Assembly (NCBI GenBank): GCA_900546695.1
Contig: URDX01000047.1
Location: 1 to 9,712 of the forward strand
Length of the DNA stretch: 9,712 bases
Direction of reading: 5' to 3'
Origin: an uncultured Eubacteriales bacterium
Lineage (GTDB): Bacteria; Bacillota; Clostridia; Oscillospirales; CAG-272
In this document: positions 6,893 to 9,712 of the stretch, one piece after another
How the letters are laid out: the number at the start of each line of letters is the position of its first letter
How positions within the stretch are numbered: position 1 is the stretch's first letter
The notes under the pieces: model-generated
What the model was told of the DNA's origin: nothing
Database searches by the model: none
Seen by the model: only the letters and a program-made list of their open reading frames with translations
Program-made: the position numbers and the translations under genes

Positions 6893-6971
6893 TTATTTGA
6901 CCTCGCCGCCCGTAACGGGGGCATTTCCTTTCTCGGATATAATTCTGCACAGTGTGCGTCGCGCGGGCGCG

Positions 6972-8291
6972 TCAGCCCTCAAGCACCGTTCGGATAAAGT
7001 CTGCGCCGCCCGTCTCGGTGATGCATATCGGCACGCCGAGCTCGCGACCGAGCTCCTCATGTGACATTCCGTCAAGAAACAGATCGCCCTCGGAGCGAAG
7101 CATGACTGACGGGAGTATCAGCCGCTCGCCGAGCGGCTTTCCGCTCAGCTGCACAAGAATATCACCGCCTGTGATCAGCCCCGCGACCGTCACCGTCCTG
7201 CCGAAGAAATCGTTTTCTATCCTATACACATGTATCCGCAGCCCGTCAACATGCTCCTCGAGCGACGCGGCAAGCCCCGATATAAAGTCGTACGCGGCAG
7301 CTCCCGTCGCCACCGACATCTCCCCTACGCCGTCATGCGAGTATTCGTCAAGAAAATCAAGCTCGGAGTCGAACTCGTTCTGCGCGGAGGTTATGAGCCC
7401 TACGCCGTTGTCGAGCTGCGGGTAGCCGTCGTAATAATCCTCATCCGGCAGCGACAGCCCCGCGTCGATATAGAACTCATCCGAGCAGTAAGCGAGCCGC
7501 ACGTCATGCTCACGCTTGAAGGCGACGCCGAAAGCATCTACCTGCGCGATGACCGCAGCACACTCCTCGGGGGTGAACATCCGCAGCGGATACAGCTTTT
7601 CGCGATATTTGGTAAGCCCTACCGGTACGATAGAAATACTCGCGACCGACGGATAAAGCGCCGCAAGATCGGAGAGCGTACGGTCAAGCTCCGCCCCATC
7701 GTTATGCTCGGGGCACAGCACTATCTGCACGTTCATCTCGATGCCCGCATCCGCAAAGCGATGCATGATATCGAGCACCCCTCCCGCAAAGCGATTCTTC
7801 ATCATTTTGCAGCGCAGCTCGGGGTTTGTGGTATGTACCGAAATATTTATCGGCGAGCAGTGCATCTCGGTAATGCGCGAGATGTCCTCCTCGGTCAGAT
7901 TTGTAGTTGTTATGTAGTTGCCGTGCAGAAACGAAAGACGGCGATCGTCGTCCTTGAAATATATCGTCTCCCGCATTCCGGGCGGGTTCTGGTCAATAAA
8001 GCAGAAGATGCAGCCGTTGCGGCATGATCGCTTTTCGTCCATAAGAAAGGTCGCAAATTCAAGCCCGATATCATCGTATTCCGGTTTTTTTATCGCAACG
8101 TCAAAAAGCTCGGGTCCTCGATGTATCTTCAGCACGACCCGCCGCTCGGTTATCCGAAAACGGTAATCGAGAACGTCGCCGATGTCGTACCCGTTTATAG
8201 AAATCAAAAAGTCACCGGGACGTATGCCGGCACGGTCGGCTCTCGAGCCGCTAATGACAGCAGATATCTCGACCGTTTCGACCACCCCCAT
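6972..8291 (-). CDS. DUF512 radical SAM protein with PDZ-like domain
   Basis: Probable radical S-adenosylmethionine iron-sulfur protein of 439 residues. An N-terminal PDZ-like domain (about 5-70, with SRADRAGIRPGDFLISING) leads to a cysteine cluster C90-x3-C94-x2-C97 in CRNGCIFCFIDQNP, the expected 4Fe-4S site, then NYITTTNLTEEDISRI and SPINISVHTTNPELR, typical radical-SAM barrel strands. The DUF512 domain fills the C-terminal half, ending near GADFIRTVLEG. The family's substrate is unknown; persistent linkage with der suggests ribosome or RNA related work, which is inference only. The start at 8291 fits the PDZ start but has no good Shine-Dalgarno, and a perfect hairpin (8302-8317) lies 10 bases upstream. 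No separate promoter was recognised in the 113-base gap after rpmF, so expression may depend on read-through past the rpmF terminator. No residue of the cluster is missing. Confidence 0.93.
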   Translation of the reverse strand: MGVVETVEISAVISGSRADRAGIRPGDFLISINGYDIGDVLDYRFRITERRVVLKIHRGPELFDVAIKKPEYDDIGLEFATFLMDEKRSCRNGCIFCFIDQNPPGMRETIYFKDDDRRLSFLHGNYITTTNLTEEDISRITEMHCSPINISVHTTNPELRCKMMKNRFAGGVLDIMHRFADAGIEMNVQIVLCPEHNDGAELDRTLSDLAALYPSVASISIVPVGLTKYREKLYPLRMFTPEECAAVIAQVDAFGVAFKREHDVRLAYCSDEFYIDAGLSLPDEDYYDGYPQLDNGVGLITSAQNEFDSELDFLDEYSHDGVGEMSVATGAAAYDFISGLAASLEEHVDGLRIHVYRIENDFFGRTVTVAGLITGGDILVQLSGKPLGERLILPSVMLRSEGDLFLDGMSHEELGRELGVPICITETGGADFIRTVLEG

Positions 8292-8301
8292 TCAGACATC
8301 A

Positions 8302-8317
8302 TCGGGACATATCCCGA
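8302..8317. other. Perfect hairpin before the DUF512 gene
   Basis: TCGGGA/TCCCGA with a CATA loop lies between the T run of the rpmF terminator and the DUF512 start. It has no T run of its own on the minus side, so it is not a second terminator. It may influence translation initiation of a gene that lacks a clear ribosome site. Confidence 0.4.
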
Positions 8318-8359
8318 AAAAAACGAAAAAAACCGGGCATCATGCCATGCACGCGCCCG
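8317..8359 (-). terminator. Terminator after rpmF
   Basis: On the minus strand a short GC stem (CGGGC/GCCCG, 8359-8355 with 8338-8334, loop of 16) is followed by GTTTTTTTCG and a second run of seven T residues (8332-8326 and 8323-8317). It lies 45 bases after the rpmF stop codon. The stem is only five pairs, so termination may be partial, which would suit read-through into the DUF512-der-plsY genes. Confidence 0.65.
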
Positions 8360-8404
8360 ATTTTGCGACGAAAGTTCCTCGTTCTCTCTTGGGAGCGTAC
8401 GGGA

Positions 8405-8590
8405 TCACTCAGCGTCAACCTTGATGATTTCCTTGCCTCTGTATGTTCCGCAAGCCTTGCATACACGGTGCGCAAGATTGTACTCACCGCACTTCGGGCA
8501 CTTTATCATACCGGGCATATCAAGCTTCCATACGCTGGAACGTCTCTTATCTCTTCTTGCCTTAGAAACCTTTCTCTTCGGTACTGCCAT
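8405..8590 (-). CDS. rpmF: 50S ribosomal protein L32
   Basis: Ribosomal protein L32 of the large subunit, 61 residues, full length. It begins MAVPKRKVSKARRDKRRSS, the family signature, and carries a zinc ribbon C31-x2-C34-x9-C44-x2-C47 (CPKC and CKAC). AAAGGAGGTG seven bases ahead of the ATG is a near-perfect ribosome binding site. It lies 48 bases downstream of yceD, the arrangement found across bacteria, and the pair should be one transcript. In many Firmicutes rpmF is followed by fatty-acid genes such as plsX; here a terminator and the DUF512 gene follow instead. Confidence 0.98.
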   Translation of the reverse strand: MAVPKRKVSKARRDKRRSSVWKLDMPGMIKCPKCGEYNLAHRVCKACGTYRGKEIIKVDAE

Positions 8591-8638
8591 TGCCGTACAC
8601 CTCCTTTAAGATCTGAAAAAACTTATCAGCTGTATTGA

Positions 8639-9184
8639 TTATTTTTCTCCGCTCTCTCCATCGCCGTCGTCGGAAACAAGCAGCTTCGCGAGACATGCAA
8701 GTCTCGGATCCGGCTCATGTAGGTCACATCCGCAGTCGCCCTCATTTCTGTCATGCCCGCACTTCGGGCACAGACCGCGGCAATCCTCCTTGCAAAGGAC
8801 CTTAGTGGGAAGCGTGAGCAGCAGCTGCTCTGTGAGCGGAGCCTCCACATCGAGTACACCGTCCTCGATAAGCACATAGTCGAGCTCGACCTCGTCGGAA
8901 CCTGCGTCCTCAAGGCTGTCTCTTGCAGCGACCGTCTTTTCGAGATCAACAGTCTCGGTCCTCATAACAGGCTTAAGACATCTCGCACACTCCGCCTCAT
9001 ACGAGACCTCGGTGTGCAGATGCAGGCTGATATAGCCCGACCTGTTCGTGACATATCCCGTTACCTTACACGGCTCACTGAAAGTGATGCCCTGCTCGGG
9101 AATCGGCTCGGGAAGCATTTCAAACGATATATCTATCGTGTCGCATCCGCCGGAAAGCAGCGGAAACATATCAATCCTATTCAC
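8639..9184 (-). CDS. yceD: YceD/DUF177 family protein
   Basis: DUF177 (YceD) family protein, usually encoded directly before rpmF and linked in other bacteria to accumulation of 23S rRNA. With the preferred start it has 181 residues. Features are the early FEML..P strand, a C66-x2-C69 pair in ECARCLKPV, the acidic middle, and a C-terminal cysteine cluster LCKEDCRGLCPKCGHDRNEGDCGCD (residues 130-154), a probable zinc site that is typical of Firmicute members. Start choice: the GTG at 9184 gives MNRIDMFPLL and has GGAGGG five bases ahead. ATG at 9169 is possible (AGGA, five bases), giving 176 residues. The frame stays open to a GTG at 9253, but that lies at the predicted start of transcription and has no ribosome site. 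It is co-transcribed with rpmF from the consensus promoter upstream. Confidence 0.92.
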   Translation of the reverse strand: MNRIDMFPLLSGGCDTIDISFEMLPEPIPEQGITFSEPCKVTGYVTNRSGYISLHLHTEVSYEAECARCLKPVMRTETVDLEKTVAARDSLEDAGSDEVELDYVLIEDGVLDVEAPLTEQLLLTLPTKVLCKEDCRGLCPKCGHDRNEGDCGCDLHEPDPRLACLAKLLVSDDGDGESGEK

Positions 9185-9190
9185 CGTACC

Positions 9191-9233
9191 CTCCGCTGTC
9201 GGCACAGCAGTCTGTCGCGGAGCATCCACTCCG
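9191..9233 (-). promoter_or_regulatory. yceD leader with alternative pairings over the Shine-Dalgarno
   Basis: Three segments of the leader RNA compete. CGGAG (9233-9229) can pair with CTCCG (9222-9218) around a 6-base loop. The same CTCCGC (9222-9217) can instead pair with GCGGAG (9196-9191), which contains the Shine-Dalgarno of yceD. A further small hairpin GCTGT/ACAGC (9195-9208) lies between. The sequence complementarity is visible; a switch is inference. Confidence 0.4.
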
Positions 9234-9260
9234 ACCGCTACGCAAAATGTCACAAATAGT

Positions 9261-9305
9261 ATTATACATATTCAGACGGGCTTTGTCAAGTAAAAAAATA
9301 AAAAA
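9261..9305 (-). promoter_or_regulatory. Consensus sigma-A promoter of yceD-rpmF with UP-like tract
   Basis: The minus strand has TTGACA at 9289-9284, a 17-bp spacer and TATAAT at 9266-9261: both hexamers match the consensus exactly. An A/T-only tract lies directly upstream (about 9290-9305) and could act as an UP element. Transcription would start near 9254, giving a leader of about 70 bases to the GTG at 9184. This is the strongest promoter in the window, as fits a ribosomal protein gene. Confidence 0.92.
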
Positions 9306-9387
9306 GTCCGTCCATAGAGGGCAATTTTTTGCACAGTGGCTTGCTAAAACCAAAACTCTCTCTTCGATACCCTCTCGCAACGCAAAT

Positions 9388-9459
9388 TAACCGCCCTCCA
9401 ACACTAAAGCATGGGAAAAACTGCATACAAAGTAACCGCACTCGGAAAGAATAAAAAAG
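9388..9459. repeat. Intergenic direct repeat, copy A
   Basis: About 72 bases that align with copy B 103 bases to the right. The shared blocks include CCCTCC, CTAAAG, ATGG, AAAACTGC and GCTCGG/ACTCGG. Identity is roughly 70 per cent by eye, with mostly transition differences. A 40-codon plus-strand frame (9411-9533, MGKTAYKVTALGK) opens within it, without a Shine-Dalgarno. Confidence 0.6.
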
Positions 9460-9490
9460 CGCCGTGTCCGCGTCCTTTTTCAATACAGAG

Positions 9491-9564
9491 TTATCACCCT
9501 CCCGCGCTAAAGTATGGAGAAAACTGCGTATGAAGTGACAGCCGCTCGGGGAGAGCTGAAAAAG
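9491..9564. repeat. Intergenic direct repeat, copy B
   Basis: The second copy of the repeat that starts at 9388. Its plus-strand frame (9514-9639, 41 codons) begins MEKTAYEVTA, echoing copy A, then diverges into an arginine-rich tail. The copies could be members of a dispersed intergenic element family or remnants of a duplicated tiny gene. Confidence 0.6.
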
Positions 9565-9571
9565 ATGCAGA

Positions 9572-9637
9572 AGCGTCGAAAACCGCCTCGTCGCCGTACC
9601 GGCATACGGCAGAGACGGTTTTCGGCTTGCGCTTTTT
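9572..9637. terminator. Long imperfect hairpin, possible terminator
   Basis: CGAAAACCG and CGGTTTTCG (9577-9585 and 9616-9624) enclose a further stem GCCGTA/TACGGC with a CCGGCA loop; AAGCG/CGCTT extends it outward. On the plus strand it runs into CGCTTTTTAG. On the minus strand a CTTTTTC lies about ten bases after it. No gene ending here is visible in the window, so its direction and partner are unknown. Confidence 0.45.
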
Positions 9638-9650
9638 AGACTCTCCGAAC
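9619..9650. repeat. Repeat motif shared with 25-56, right copy
   Basis: The right copy overlaps the 3' arm of the long hairpin and its T run. Finding the same block at both ends of a 9.7-kb window suggests a dispersed intergenic element in this genome. Confidence 0.5.
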
Positions 9651-9697
9651 CGAAAAGAGATAAAATCGTTTGGAGTGTTCGATTTCGTCGCGCAAGG

Positions 9698-9711
9698 CGT
9701 ACAATTGTACG
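9698..9711. other. 14-bp perfect palindrome
   Basis: CGTACAATTGTACG is self-complementary and ends one base before the window edge. It may be an operator or the tip of a longer element that continues outside. Confidence 0.4.
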
Positions 9712-9712
9712 T

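Larger units (their letters stand above)
9306..9712. other. Intergenic region rich in repeats, no confident gene
   Basis: About 400 bases upstream of the yceD promoter contain no gene I can support. They hold two diverged direct-repeat copies, a long imperfect hairpin, a motif shared with the left edge of the window and a palindrome at the right edge. Short open frames here start without ribosome sites. Those with the repeats are discussed separately. Confidence 0.6.

Noticed and set aside
6893..6971. Possible promoter or small gene between the DUF512 gene and der
   Set aside because: Only a short CCCG/CGGG hairpin and a TATAAT on the wrong strand are visible; no -35/-10 pair on the minus strand.
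7230..8027. 265-codon plus-strand frame opposite the DUF512 gene
   Set aside because: Antisense shadow of a conserved radical-SAM protein; no independent evidence.
9185..9226. 14-codon reading frame in the yceD leader (MLRDRLLCRQRRVR)
   Set aside because: The only Shine-Dalgarno-like GGAG is three bases from its ATG, too close, and the frame overlaps the pairing segments; considered chance.
9286..9483. 65-codon minus-strand frame ending MDGLFYFFT ahead of yceD
   Set aside because: It starts with TTG without a ribosome site, runs through a repeat copy and ends inside the -35 element of the yceD promoter. Possibly repeat-derived, not supported as a gene.
9306..9712. CRISPR array or tRNA in the right-hand gap
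   Set aside because: Only two diverged repeat copies of unequal spacing; no cloverleaf, no identical short repeats and no cas genes.

Overview
The window looks like a piece of a low-to-mid GC clostridial genome (Firmicutes/Bacillota, class Clostridia, probably an Oscillospiraceae-like gut anaerobe). The pointers are the DUF512 radical-SAM gene directly ahead of der and plsY, zinc-ribbon forms of ribosomal proteins L28 and L32, sigma-A type promoters and strong GGAGG ribosome binding sites. The genus is inference. All nine supported genes lie on the minus strand, so transcription runs from high to low coordinates.

From right to left: (1) about 9290-9712 holds no confident gene. It has two diverged direct-repeat copies, a long hairpin, an AT-rich tract and a 14-bp palindrome. 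(2) A consensus promoter (TTGACA, 17 bp, TATAAT) drives yceD (DUF177) and rpmF (L32), closed by a terminator. (3) The DUF512 radical-SAM gene, der (ribosome-assembly GTPase) and plsY (glycerol-3-phosphate acyltransferase) form a likely operon without an obvious promoter of its own. (4) rpmB (L28) has its own strong promoter, a roughly 105-nt hairpin-rich leader and a terminator. (5) A DUF6873-family gene and a DUF4349 lipoprotein gene each follow a TATAAT-type promoter, and the second ends in a clear terminator. (6) A Na+/phosphate cotransporter with PhoU-like C-terminal domains ends just inside the left edge.

Themes: most of the right and centre is ribosome biogenesis (L28, L32, YceD, Der) next to phospholipid synthesis (PlsY), a usual bacterial housekeeping neighbourhood. 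The left end is envelope and phosphate transport. No phage, CRISPR, toxin-antitoxin, insertion-sequence or other mobile genes were seen.

The most interesting signals are regulatory. A four-unit, 11-bp-phased array of TTTACA/TTAACA-type hexamers lies upstream of the phosphate transporter and resembles a PhoP/PhoB box. The yceD leader has mutually exclusive pairings that could hide or expose its Shine-Dalgarno. The rpmB leader carries three abutting hairpins. Diverged repeats lie in the right-hand gap and at both window ends. I did not find a convincing new multi-gene system.
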